The notes: a model not told the origin generated them from the sequence alone. Positions 15,290 through 22,285 are shown, counted from the stretch's first letter. The stretch: 29,107 nt of DNA from Deltaproteobacteria bacterium (GCA_019308525.1 JAFDIC010000022.1:1-29107), one strand, 5' to 3'. Translations and numbers: made by a program.

Positions 15290-17197
15290 TCAGCCCAGGC
15301 CCAGTTTCTTGCGGTTCTTCTCGATGTGCCCCAGCAATGCGTCAGCGGCCTCAACAGGGTCGGTGTTCACGTTGAGCAATCCTCCGGTTATGCCGGAGAG
15401 TTCTTCCGTCAGGAGCCTTACCAGGTTCGGGGCGCCTGTTACGTTAGGCACGGGATTCACATAGGTATAAAGGCCCAAGGCAAGGGCAAAAATCGCATCA
15501 ATAGTGGCCTTCTGCTCCATGTATTCCGGGGCGGCTACAACCACCGGAAGCTCAGGAATGGGAACAGAACCCAGGGCAGTGGAAACAGCCGCAACAAGAT
15601 CCGCACAACGTCCCGTGTCCGTACAGGTCCCGTAACTCAAGACCGGCGGGACACCGAGGGCATCACATACGCCTCTGAGGCCATTACCTGCCAAGTCCTT
15701 TGCCTCGGGCCTGCACAACCCTGCCACCTGGAGGGCCGCATTCCCGCATCCCATGGATAGCACCAGGATGTCCCGCTTGATCAGCTCCTTCGCCATTCGG
15801 ACAGTGTGCACGTCCTGGCCGGTGTCACGCAAAGACGTGCAGGAAACCAACCCGGCAATACCCCGAATCGATCCTGCCTTCATGGCGTCCAGAAGGGGAT
15901 TGAGTGTGCCTCCCAATGCCTCCAGGATGCTCTCCGTGGAAAAACCCACTATTGCCTCGTTCATGGTCAGGCCTGTGACAGGTTCAACCCTGCCGTGGCG
16001 TTTTTTGAAGTTCTCGATGGCCATATTCAGCAAAGTTGCAGCCTGCTCCTCTGCCTTCTCAGGGACATAGTCGAGCCGTTCCTCGATCCCCTGGAAGGCC
16101 ACAAGGTCGCTCACAGGGATAAGCTTGAACTGGTATTTTTCCGCATAGATCGGGTCAATGGGCATGCAGCAGTTCATGTCACAGGCAAAAAGGTCCACGC
16201 ATCCACTGGCGAGCACGGCCTCCTGCGTGATCCAGTTCCCCGTGAAGCCGAAAAACACCTCATCCATCTCCCAGCGCTGGATCATTTCCTGCCCTGTCTC
16301 GATGGATCCTATCACGCGCAAACCTTTTGCACCAACGGCCCTGGCCTTTTCCTGCCATTCGGGATTCCTGGCAAGCTGGACCATGGCAAAGCCCAGAAAA
16401 GGTTCATGGCCGTTAGGGAGGGCATTTACATACTCCGGATCCAGCACGCCGAGGTCCACGCGCATCCGGTGTGGCCGGGGGATGCCGAAAAGCACGTCCT
16501 GGCAATACTCGTTTACGATCTGACTCTGATAGGCCATGGCGAGTCCCATGCGCATGGCCTTCAGGGCAAGGCTGACATAATAGCCGTCCACGTTGGTCAG
16601 GCAAGAACTGGTTGCCCTGAGCATCTCCCCGTAAATGCCACCGGGAAAAATGTCGAGCTTTTTCCATGTCTCTTGACGCTCTTCTGGCGCAAGGGCAGCA
16701 ACAATCTGGCTGGGCTCATGGGCCTGCCTGTGGAAATCCCTCTCCACGAAATCGCAGAGCCGGAGGGCTGTGTCCGCTGTTGTTCCGGAGGTATCGACTC
16801 CAAGCCGTGATGCAAAAGTCTTGAGTTTCTCAGGCTCCCTCAGGGTAAAGGGTGTCTGCCCCTTTGCGGTTGCACGCATGGTTCGGACCGTCTGTTCAGT
16901 GTGATAATGATAGGTCGAGGAGCCCAAGACATTCCTCAGGACCATCATCCGCATGGCCATCCCGTCAGCGCTTATTCCACAGACGCCCCGTTTGTCCTTC
17001 CCGGCATCGGCACGGCAAGGACCGTTTGAACAGAGATCACAGCGCACACCGCCCATGCAAAAGGGGCACCTCCTGTCAGGATCGTTTCCAAGGCCCTGGG
17101 CTTCATAACGATCCCACATGTTGGTTATTCCGTCCTTGCGGATTTTTTCTACCATGCGCTGTACTGATTCGTGATAGGAAAGCCTTTCTTTCTCCAT
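15290..17197 (-). CDS. cooS: Carbon monoxide dehydrogenase catalytic subunit homologue (CooS-like) with an altered active-site ligand set
   Basis: A 635-residue soluble protein of the anaerobic CODH family. The B-cluster cysteines are present (C53, C56, C61, C73). The D-cluster region is C44-x2-C47, the short spacing known from the 2Fe-2S form, with Arg52 in place of the usual CC pair. C-cluster ligands align as H264 (NGHEP), C343 (DMNCCMP), C453 (VSCTSL), C484 (SMGCGNA) and C525 (YGTCTD). The ligand normally found in GVCCTGNE reads GSIETGQE, with Glu300 in the Cys position. The Lys in EYMEQK is kept. Known CODHs need that Cys for the Ni,Fe cluster; the CooS-V protein of Carboxydothermus, which lacks a canonical Cys, carries an Fe-S-O hybrid cluster and does not oxidise CO. 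This protein probably behaves likewise. The ATG at 17197 follows GGAGG. No cooC, cooF or acs genes are adjacent. Confidence 0.85.
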   Translation of the reverse strand: MEKERLSYHESVQRMVEKIRKDGITNMWDRYEAQGLGNDPDRRCPFCMGGVRCDLCSNGPCRADAGKDKRGVCGISADGMAMRMMVLRNVLGSSTYHYHTEQTVRTMRATAKGQTPFTLREPEKLKTFASRLGVDTSGTTADTALRLCDFVERDFHRQAHEPSQIVAALAPEERQETWKKLDIFPGGIYGEMLRATSSCLTNVDGYYVSLALKAMRMGLAMAYQSQIVNEYCQDVLFGIPRPHRMRVDLGVLDPEYVNALPNGHEPFLGFAMVQLARNPEWQEKARAVGAKGLRVIGSIETGQEMIQRWEMDEVFFGFTGNWITQEAVLASGCVDLFACDMNCCMPIDPIYAEKYQFKLIPVSDLVAFQGIEERLDYVPEKAEEQAATLLNMAIENFKKRHGRVEPVTGLTMNEAIVGFSTESILEALGGTLNPLLDAMKAGSIRGIAGLVSCTSLRDTGQDVHTVRMAKELIKRDILVLSMGCGNAALQVAGLCRPEAKDLAGNGLRGVCDALGVPPVLSYGTCTDTGRCADLVAAVSTALGSVPIPELPVVVAAPEYMEQKATIDAIFALALGLYTYVNPVPNVTGAPNLVRLLTEELSGITGGLLNVNTDPVEAADALLGHIEKNRKKLGLG

Positions 17198-17218
17198 ATC
17201 CCCCTCCATTGGAACATT

Positions 17219-17252
17219 ATTTGAAGACAGGCAACATTTAAAGACAAGCAAC
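17219..17252. repeat. Two adjacent 17-bp direct repeats in the cooS leader
   Basis: ATTTGAAGACAGGCAAC (17219-17235) is followed directly by ATTTAAAGACAAGCAAC (17236-17252), 15 of 17 bases identical. They fill the space between the -10 box and the ribosome binding site of the cooS homologue, covering the expected transcription start. This looks like a tandem operator for a dimeric regulator or a small tandem duplication; which one cannot be told from sequence. Confidence 0.7.
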
Positions 17253-17281
17253 TGTATATATCACAACGCTGGTTTCGTCAA
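17253..17281 (-). promoter_or_regulatory. Sigma-70-type promoter of the cooS homologue
   Basis: On the minus strand TTGACG (17281-17276) and TATACA (17258-17253) are separated by exactly 17 bases, with transcription expected to start near 17246, about 50 bases before the ATG. The downstream tandem 17-bp repeat begins right at the end of the -10 box, which would suit repression. Confidence 0.55.
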
Positions 17282-17368
17282 TGGTTTTACCGATGGTATC
17301 CTTGAGAATCTGGTTGACCTTTGTTGGTGAAAGTGTGTACTTCAATATATGCTTTCGGGAGACGGGGA

Positions 17369-17455
17369 ATGAAAGCATCAGCTAAGGATCTGAGATACAA
17401 GACCAAGGAGATCATTGCAGCCCTTGACCGGGGAGAAGAGGTGCTTCTTACTTAG
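17369..17455 (+). pseudogene. Phd/YefM-type antitoxin 5' remnant
   Basis: A 28-codon stub, MKASAKDLRYKTKEIIAALD followed by RGEEVLLT and a TAG. It matches the N-terminus of prevent-host-death antitoxins, which go on as ITYRGKP. The stop falls where that continuation should begin, and the sequence beyond is the truncated end of nqrF on the other strand, so the two genes were cut by one deletion. No toxin gene is present. The alternative, a chance frame, is less likely given the close family wording. Confidence 0.6.
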
Positions 17456-17943
17456 CCCTGCCTTGAACGTGATACCTTCTTCGGGTTCCAAGACCTTCAG
17501 GCGGATGCTCCTGATAGTAGGGCTCAAATCAACGATCCCTTCTACCCTCAGCCTGTATTCCTTGACCAGGAAGAATTCTTCGGGGATTTCGATCACCAGG
17601 TCGATCCGCACCTTGACCTGGCAGGAAAGCCTTACGTTTCTTGCAATCTCCTCTGGCGACAGGTACGGGGTCTCGGGCAGTAAGGGGCCACCGCCATCCA
17701 GGACCCTGACCTTGCAAAGGGAGCAAGTTCCCTTCCCTCCGCAGGCAGAGGGTATGAATATGCCCTGTTCCATCAGGTCGAGAGCAGCGGACTCCCGCCC
17801 TTTACGTCAATGTCCTTTTCCTGGTTGATGAGGATATGTACCTCACCGTAGTCAGCCAGAAAGGAACCGGCCACCTCAATGATCAGGGCAAGGAGCCCTG
17901 CTATGCCGCTGAAGATCAAAAGGCTCAAGATTAGATAAAGCAT
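17378..17943 (-). pseudogene. nqrF: NqrF remnant: membrane anchor and 2Fe-2S domain, frameshifted and truncated
   Basis: NqrF is the NADH-oxidising subunit of the sodium-pumping NADH:quinone oxidoreductase. From ATG 17943 the frame gives its N-terminal helix (MLYLILSLLIFSGIAGLLAL) and ends at TGA after GGSPLLST near 17785. The next frame resumes at once with MEQGIFIPSACGGKGTCSLC, RLSCQVKV and EIPEEFFLVKEY, the 2Fe-2S cluster domain and start of the FAD domain. Adding one C to a CC run (ACC-CTG-ATG) would restore the frame. After ITFKAG near 17450 the homology stops and the FAD and NAD(P)H domains are absent, so about 175 of some 400 residues remain. The break coincides with an antitoxin remnant on the opposite strand. 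A repeat cluster separates it from nqrE. Confidence 0.8.
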
Positions 17944-18030
17944 TGCTTTGATTTCTCTTTGGCTCCAATTCCCCGCAGCTTGCCGCGGGGCGGTTCGTTT
18001 TACAATCCGTTTGACAATCGTGGAATGCCT

Positions 18031-18186
18031 CTGTGTAGGAGCAGGCTTGGCCTGGGATTCAGACGTCCTCCCATTTCTGTAGGAGCAGGCTTTGCCTGCG
18101 ATCCAGGAGCATTGAATCGGGTGCAAAGGTTACTCCTGCGCCCGGAGGCATTGAATCGCAACCAGAGGTTGCTCCTACACCCGGAA
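18031..18186. repeat. Cluster of interspersed palindromic repeat units between nqrE and nqrF
   Basis: Two rightward units (GTAGGAGCAGGCTT.GCCTG at about 18034 and 18079) are followed by two tandem 39-base leftward units, 18109-18147 and 18148-18186, each running from GCATTGAATCG to TACACCCGGA or a close variant. Opposite units can pair into long hairpins. The same 39-base unit occurs at 10832-10870. The cluster lies 10 bases from the nqrE stop and pushes nqrF about 250 bases away, although nqrEF genes are normally close. Confidence 0.7.
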
Positions 18187-18195
18187 GCATCATCA

Positions 18196-18786
18196 TTACT
18201 GTATCTGTATGATTCCACTAAAGGCCATGAAGCCAAAGGCCATCAGGCCTGTGATAATCAGGGTGATGGCCGGCCCTTCCAGGCCCCTGGGGAGTTTTGA
18301 TCTCTTTTGAATCTTCTCGCGTATCGCCCCCACGGCCATGATTGCAAGCATCCAGCCGATCCCGCTTCCGGCACCGTAAGCCACGGACTGAACCAGATTG
18401 TAGTCCCTGATGATCAGGAATAGAGATGCCCCCAGGATCGCACAGTTCACTGTGATCAGCGGCAAGAATATACCCAGCACGAAATAGAGGGAAGGGAAGA
18501 ATTTCTCCACGATCATCTCCACCATCTGGACAAATGACGCAATGACTATAATAAAGATGATGTAGCGGAAGTGTTCCAGGTCGAGGGGGAGCAGCACGTG
18601 GTAATATATCAAGTAATTGAGGGTGCCCGTACAGGTCATTACGAACACCACCACTACTCCAAGGCCTAAAGCAGAACGCAGCTCCCTGGAAATGGACAAG
18701 AAGGGGCACAAGCCCAGGAAGTTTGTCAAGAGGATGTTGTTGGTAAAGATGGCAGCGAAAAACAGCGTGCCTGCATCTATGTTCAA
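18196..18786 (-). CDS. nqrE: Na+-translocating NADH:quinone oxidoreductase subunit E
   Basis: A 196-residue, six-helix membrane subunit; NqrD and NqrE form the inverted pair at the heart of the complex. Recognised by FFAAIFTNNILLTNFLGLCPFLSISR, LGIFLPLITVNCAILG, SVAYGAGSGIGWMLAIMAVGAIREK and PRGLEGPAITLIITGLMAFGFMAFSG, all close to NqrE rather than RnfA because of the GSG.GWMLAI and AFSG motifs. The start is TTG 18786, five bases after GGAGGG and two bases after the nqrD stop. The longer frame upstream lies inside nqrD. The Cys residues that hold the intramembrane iron centre (LGLCPF and TVNCAI) are kept. It appears intact, but the complex it belongs to is not. Confidence 0.92.
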   Translation of the reverse strand: MNIDAGTLFFAAIFTNNILLTNFLGLCPFLSISRELRSALGLGVVVVFVMTCTGTLNYLIYYHVLLPLDLEHFRYIIFIIVIASFVQMVEMIVEKFFPSLYFVLGIFLPLITVNCAILGASLFLIIRDYNLVQSVAYGAGSGIGWMLAIMAVGAIREKIQKRSKLPRGLEGPAITLIITGLMAFGFMAFSGIIQIQ

Positions 18787-18788
18787 GT

Positions 18789-19403
18789 TTACCCTCCCTG
18801 GCCTGTTTGGGGGAAATAGGCCCTGATGATCCACACGTAGATGCCGAGCATGAAAAAGGCCCCCGGGGCCATGATCATGATGGTCCAGGGGGTGAAATCC
18901 TGTGGCATGATCCGATACCCCAGTAAGGTGCCGAACCCCAAGGGTTCGCGAACGATTGCAATTGCCATCAAGACAAGGGCATATCCAATGCCTACTGCGA
19001 TGCCGTCCACGAGTGAAGCGAGGGGCGGGTTATTTCGAGCAAATGCCTCGCACCGCCCCATGACTATACAATTGGTAATGATCAATCCCACATAGGGCCC
19101 CAGGGCTTCACTGATATCCGGCAGGTACGCCTTGATCACGATATCCACGATGATGACATAGGAGGCAATGATCAGGGTCTGGACCATCATGCGAATCCGC
19201 ATGGGGGTGTATTTCCTGAGCAGGGAAACGGTGAGGGAAGACATGGACAGGGTGAAAATCAGCCCGGCATTCATCACCAGGGTATTCACCATGAGGTTGG
19301 TGACAGCCAGGGTGGAGCAGATCCCAAGAACCTGTCTCAACACCGGGTTGTCCTTCCACAGGCCGGCCCTGAATATTTCCCTGGTAGGCGCAATCTTTGG
19401 CAT
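18789..19403 (-). CDS. nqrD: Na+-translocating NADH:quinone oxidoreductase subunit D
   Basis: A 204-residue six-helix membrane subunit. Family signs are the start IFRAGLWKDNPVLRQVLGICSTLAVTN, LVMNAGLIFTLSMSS, ALGPYVGLIITNCIVMGRCEAFA and GIGYALVLMAIAIVREPLGFG, with conserved Cys at GICSTLAV and ITNCIV. A final YVWIIRAYFPQTG follows. An AGGAGG inside the end of nqrC serves its ATG, and the gap to nqrC is two bases, so the subunits are translated together. Length and motifs are normal. Confidence 0.93.
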   Translation of the reverse strand: MPKIAPTREIFRAGLWKDNPVLRQVLGICSTLAVTNLMVNTLVMNAGLIFTLSMSSLTVSLLRKYTPMRIRMMVQTLIIASYVIIVDIVIKAYLPDISEALGPYVGLIITNCIVMGRCEAFARNNPPLASLVDGIAVGIGYALVLMAIAIVREPLGFGTLLGYRIMPQDFTPWTIMIMAPGAFFMLGIYVWIIRAYFPQTGQGG

Positions 19404-19405
19404 AC

Positions 19406-20047
19406 TCAGCCCCGCCTCCTGATTGAATTGAAGGTCTTCTTGAGAAAACTGTCCAGATCACTGTTCAGAAAGGTCTCCAGTGCCCGGCTTGTGCCCGTTG
19501 CGCCGGTTATTGCGTCCAGCTCGTTAGGGGCTTGCCCGGCGCCCCCTGTCTTCAAATAGAAGATTTTCCTGTCCCCTTGAACAGGATAAATGGGGAGCCC
19601 CGTGAATTGTTCCCTGAACCAGGGTTCAGTGATCCTGGCCCCCAGGCCCGGGGTTTCATTGTGCCTGTAAAAGGCCAGCCCCAGTATACGGGATGCCTCC
19701 CTGTCGACCGCAACCATGCCTTCAACGGGCCCCCAGAACCCTGGACCTCCGACAGGAAAGGCATAGCCTATCAATGTCTCTCCATCCGGCTTGTAACCCC
19801 TGTATATGCTCTTGCCTTCTACTTGAATGCTTCTGATGCGTTCCTGGAAAAGACGCACAATCTCTTCGTCAGTCAAGTCCTCCGCGCCCGGTATGATGTT
19901 CAATACCTGCAACACGATTCTCTGGAGCTTTACCTCCTGGTTCCTGGTAATGCGGTCTTCATTCAGGAGCTTGACCGCGCTCACCAAAGAGCTGAAAAAC
20001 AGCGTTAAAAGAAACATGTATGCTATGGAAAATAAATGACTTTTCAT
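19406..20047 (-). CDS. nqrC: Na+-translocating NADH:quinone oxidoreductase subunit C
   Basis: A 213-residue FMN-binding subunit with one N-terminal membrane helix (SIAYMFLLTLFFSSLVSAV) and a periplasmic domain. The FMN is attached covalently to a Thr in the S/T-G-A-T-x-T motif, seen here as DAITGATGTSRAL near residue 190. GPGFWGPVEGMVAVD and GLAFYRHNETPGLGARI are also typical. ATG 20047 overlaps the stop of the nqrB remnant (ATGA). Somewhat shorter than the roughly 260 residues of Vibrio NqrC. The FMN transferase gene apbE is not in the window. Confidence 0.9.
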   Translation of the reverse strand: MKSHLFSIAYMFLLTLFFSSLVSAVKLLNEDRITRNQEVKLQRIVLQVLNIIPGAEDLTDEEIVRLFQERIRSIQVEGKSIYRGYKPDGETLIGYAFPVGGPGFWGPVEGMVAVDREASRILGLAFYRHNETPGLGARITEPWFREQFTGLPIYPVQGDRKIFYLKTGGAGQAPNELDAITGATGTSRALETFLNSDLDSFLKKTFNSIRRRG

Positions 20048-20400
20048 GGAGATGCCTTCCTTGGCACCTTGGCCCCGGTGACCATCTGGTCCAGGATCGG
20101 GACAAAGGCGTTCATCAGAAGGACGGCGAACATGATACCCTCCGAGAAGTTCGAGTAGCCCCGCAGGATCATGGTCAACTCTCCCACGAAAAAGCCGTAG
20201 ATCCATTGGCCTGCATTCGTCTTTGGTCCGGATACGGGCTCTGTCACCACAAAGGCAGTCCCGAAGAGAAACGATCCCGAGAGGAGAGAAGCAAGGGGAG
20301 AGGGAAATCCCTCAAGGCCGGAGCCATACAGGATGCTGCTTAGTATCAGGCCTGCAAGCAAGCAGGAAAAAGCGAGGCGCCGGGGAGCCGCCTTTTTTCT
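20044..20400 (-). pseudogene. nqrB: NqrB C-terminal stub
   Basis: About 118 codons equal to the last quarter of NqrB (normally about 400 residues): LLSGSFLFGTAFVVTEPVS, NAGQWIYGFFVGELTMILRG, NFSEGIMFAVLLMNAFVPIL. Everything before, including the FMN-carrying Thr and riboflavin site, is missing. The open frame runs on upstream to 20769, but that part is not NqrB; it contains a tyrosine-recombinase-like segment. NqrA is also absent, so the Nqr complex cannot be assembled from this locus. Confidence 0.8.
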
Positions 20401-20439
20401 TAAGCCATTACATATCTTGCGGGCTCTCAAGACCAGCAT

Positions 20440-20512
20440 GTCCTTGGGGGCCACGGAGGTGTATATCATGGTGGTCCGGAGATTCTTGTGCCCACGCAAA
20501 TCCTGGGCCCTG
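20440..20512 (-). pseudogene. Tyrosine recombinase (phage/integron integrase type) C-terminal remnant
   Basis: The frame reads RAQDLRGHKNLRTTMIYTSV followed by APKDM, which matches the C-terminal catalytic box of tyrosine recombinases (LLGHK..RTTMIYTHV), with the conserved His of the GH pair and the nucleophilic Tyr of IYT. Only about 25 codons are recognisable; the rest of the integrase is gone. It is fused in frame to the nqrB stub, marking a deletion or integration scar. Confidence 0.6.
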
Positions 20513-20600
20513 TTGACAGTCAGGCGTCCTTTTAATATTCTGTCATCAACCGGGATAGCGGAGAAAGAAAATGCTAGGCCACAACGATGGGAGATTGACC

Positions 20601-20678
20601 ATGAGGAAACTACTTGAGAAAGCTTTTGAAGGGGCATCCAAGTTATCAGAGCTGGATCAAAACGGTCTCGCACGATGA
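20601..20678 (+). pseudogene. Short antitoxin-like 5' remnant
   Basis: A 25-codon frame, MRKLLEKAFEGASKLSELDQ then NGLAR and TGA, with GGGAG seven bases before its ATG. It resembles the opening helix of small addiction-module antitoxins (LLE.AF..ASKL...EQDALARWLLEEL), which would continue for about 50 residues more. Its stop overlaps the ATG of the epimerase gene. It could instead be a leader peptide; the likeness is by wording only. Confidence 0.4.
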
Positions 20679-21713
20679 AGGAACTACATGTAATTTTCGG
20701 AACGGGTCCGGTAGGATGCTGGACAGCGCGTGTTTTGCGCGAACTGAACATTACCGTACGTGCAGTCAATCGCAGCGGAAGGCAGCCTCAATTGATGCCT
20801 GATCAGGTAAAGGTCGTAGCTGCCGATGCTTCCGATCCTGCACAGGCCATAGGGGCCGCCAGGGGGGCAGCAGTGATCTACCAGGCACTCAACCCTCCCT
20901 ACCACCTGTGGCATAAACATTTCCCTGCATTACAGGCAGGTGTAATTGCCGCGGCAAGAGGCGCCGGCGCGCGTTACATCTCTATCGAAAACCTTTACCC
21001 CGCCCGCAGAAAGCCACGGCTTTAGCCGTGGATGAATGCGGTTAAGGGCGGGATGTCGTACCACTAAGTCCCGCCGATTGCGAAGCAATTCGGCGAAACT
21101 AAGTGATTCATCCGGGCCCATAACCGAAGACACACCCATTCGACCCCGGTCGAAGAAGGGTGAACTGCGGGCAAAGATGGCGGCTGAAGTGATGGCGGCG
21201 CACCAACGCGGTGATATTCAGGCGACGGCTTTGCGCTCAAGCGACTATTACGGGCCTGGCGTTCTTAACTCAGCGATGGGTGAGAGGGTTTTCGGCGCTC
21301 TCATCTCAGGCAAAAAGGCGCAAGTGATGGGGTCTTCAGCAATGCTGCATTCGTGGGCCTATATTGAAGACGTGGGACGAGCAGCAGCCACTCTTGGCAC
21401 TCGTGATGAGGCTGCTGGAAAGGTATGGATTGCGCCCCACGCACCAGCATGCCCCCAGGGGGACATGGTTCGGTTGGCTTGTCGAACACTCGGTACCGAA
21501 CCACAAATTACGGTTGTCTCGCCCTTGACGTTGCGGGTTGTTGGCCTGTTTGTGCCGGGAGCCCGCGCATCCGTGGAAATGATGTACCAGTTCACAGAAC
21601 CTTTCCTCGTCGATTCAAAGCGCATCCAGGGCGCATTTGCGTTGGAACCCACCCCGATTGAGACAGGAATTCAGAAAACGGTAGAGTGGTACAAAGAAAA
21701 CGCTCGCAGGTGA
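20675..21713 (+). pseudogene. NAD-dependent epimerase/dehydratase family gene, interrupted by an insertion
   Basis: The first part (from ATG 20675) shows the Rossmann start HVIFGTGPVGCWTARVL, VVAADASDP, ALNPPYHLWHKHFPAL and RYISIENLY, then runs into a stop inside a hairpin at 21023-21025. The second part resumes in another frame at GPITEDTPIRPRSKKGELRAKM and goes on with RSSDYYGPGVLNSAMGERVF, HSWAYIEDVGRAAATLG and a C-terminal WYKENARR. Joined, they form a protein of about 300 residues of the extended SDR family, probably acting on a small molecule or sugar. The normal Tyr of the active-site Y-x3-K pair would lie near the insertion (relatives read ENLYMYG there). Base composition of the two halves is alike, so the break is recent. 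Confidence 0.8.
20999..21113. mobile_element. About 115-bp IS200/IS605-like non-autonomous insertion
   Basis: The insert follows TTAC (20995-20998), the target tetranucleotide used by some IS605-family elements (for example IS608). It contains CCACGGCT-TT-AGCCGTGG (21014-21031), the subterminal hairpin style of IS200/IS605 and TnpB elements, within a longer stem CCCGCCC (20999-21005)/GGGCGGG (21046-21052). A second hairpin CGCCGA..TTGC/GCAA.TCGGCG (21072-21095) is flanked by ACTAAGT direct repeats. GGATGAAT (21030) and ATTCATCC (21106) are inverted. There is no transposase or target duplication, as expected for this family. The exact right end is uncertain by a few bases. Confidence 0.6.
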
Positions 21714-21748
21714 TGCAGAGGGCGTTGGGGAGGTAAGGAGAGAAGCGA

Positions 21749-22285
21749 ATGAAAGTGATTTGTTCTGGATGCGGAATTCATCTCAAGGATATACCTTCTG
21801 AACACTTCGGCGATGATGGCGTGAGCCACGGATTATGCGATTCCTGCTACCACCACTTTCTGGCTCAAACAGGCATGCCTTTGACAGAATATGTAGAAGG
21901 TATCCCGGCACCAGTTGTTACGGTTACCCCGGAAGGAATTATCGGCACGGCCAATAAGGCGGCAAGCAAGCTTCTTGGAAAGTCCTTCCATGAAATGCAG
22001 GGCTTCAAAGCAGGAGATGTTTTCGAATGCGAATACGCAAGATTACCTGAGGGTTGTGGAGAGACAATACACTGTAGTGGCTGTACGATTCGGAGGACAG
22101 TAATGGATACCATGGAGACCGGGATGTCTCATAACCGGGTGCCGGCATGTCTGCGAAAATACAGTTATGACGGATCATGCCAGGTTGAACTCCTTATTTC
22201 TACGGAGAAGAAGGGGGGAGTTGTTTTCCTTCGAATTGACGAACTAAAGGCAACTACCGCCATCAAAATCACTGAAAGCGGTTGA
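21749..22285 (+). CDS. PAS-domain protein with N-terminal zinc ribbon and Cys-rich insert
   Basis: A 178-residue cytoplasmic protein. The first 35 residues hold C5-x2-C8 and C30-x2-C33, a zinc-ribbon-like pair. Then a PAS domain begins at YVEGIPAPVVTVTPEGIIGTANKAASKLLG and ends with a VFLRIDEL strand. Inside the domain is a Cys cluster, C94, C103, C109 and C112 (FEC...GCGETIHCSGCTIRRTV), a pattern I recall from many deltaproteobacterial PAS proteins, where a metal, heme or Fe-S cofactor is possible but unproven. There is no output domain, so it may pass a redox signal to a partner. AGGAG precedes the ATG. It follows the broken epimerase by 35 bases. Confidence 0.8.
   Translation: MKVICSGCGIHLKDIPSEHFGDDGVSHGLCDSCYHHFLAQTGMPLTEYVEGIPAPVVTVTPEGIIGTANKAASKLLGKSFHEMQGFKAGDVFECEYARLPEGCGETIHCSGCTIRRTVMDTMETGMSHNRVPACLRKYSYDGSCQVELLISTEKKGGVVFLRIDELKATTAIKITESG

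Noticed and set aside
15806..16810. 334-codon plus-strand frame inside the cooS homologue
   Set aside because: Antisense shadow of a conserved metalloenzyme gene; His/Cys-rich by reflection of its codons.
18196..20047. Calling the nqr genes an Rnf complex
   Set aside because: The subunits D and E match Nqr wording, and an NqrF-type 2Fe-2S remnant and NqrB-type stub are in the same operon; no rnfB or rnfC is present.
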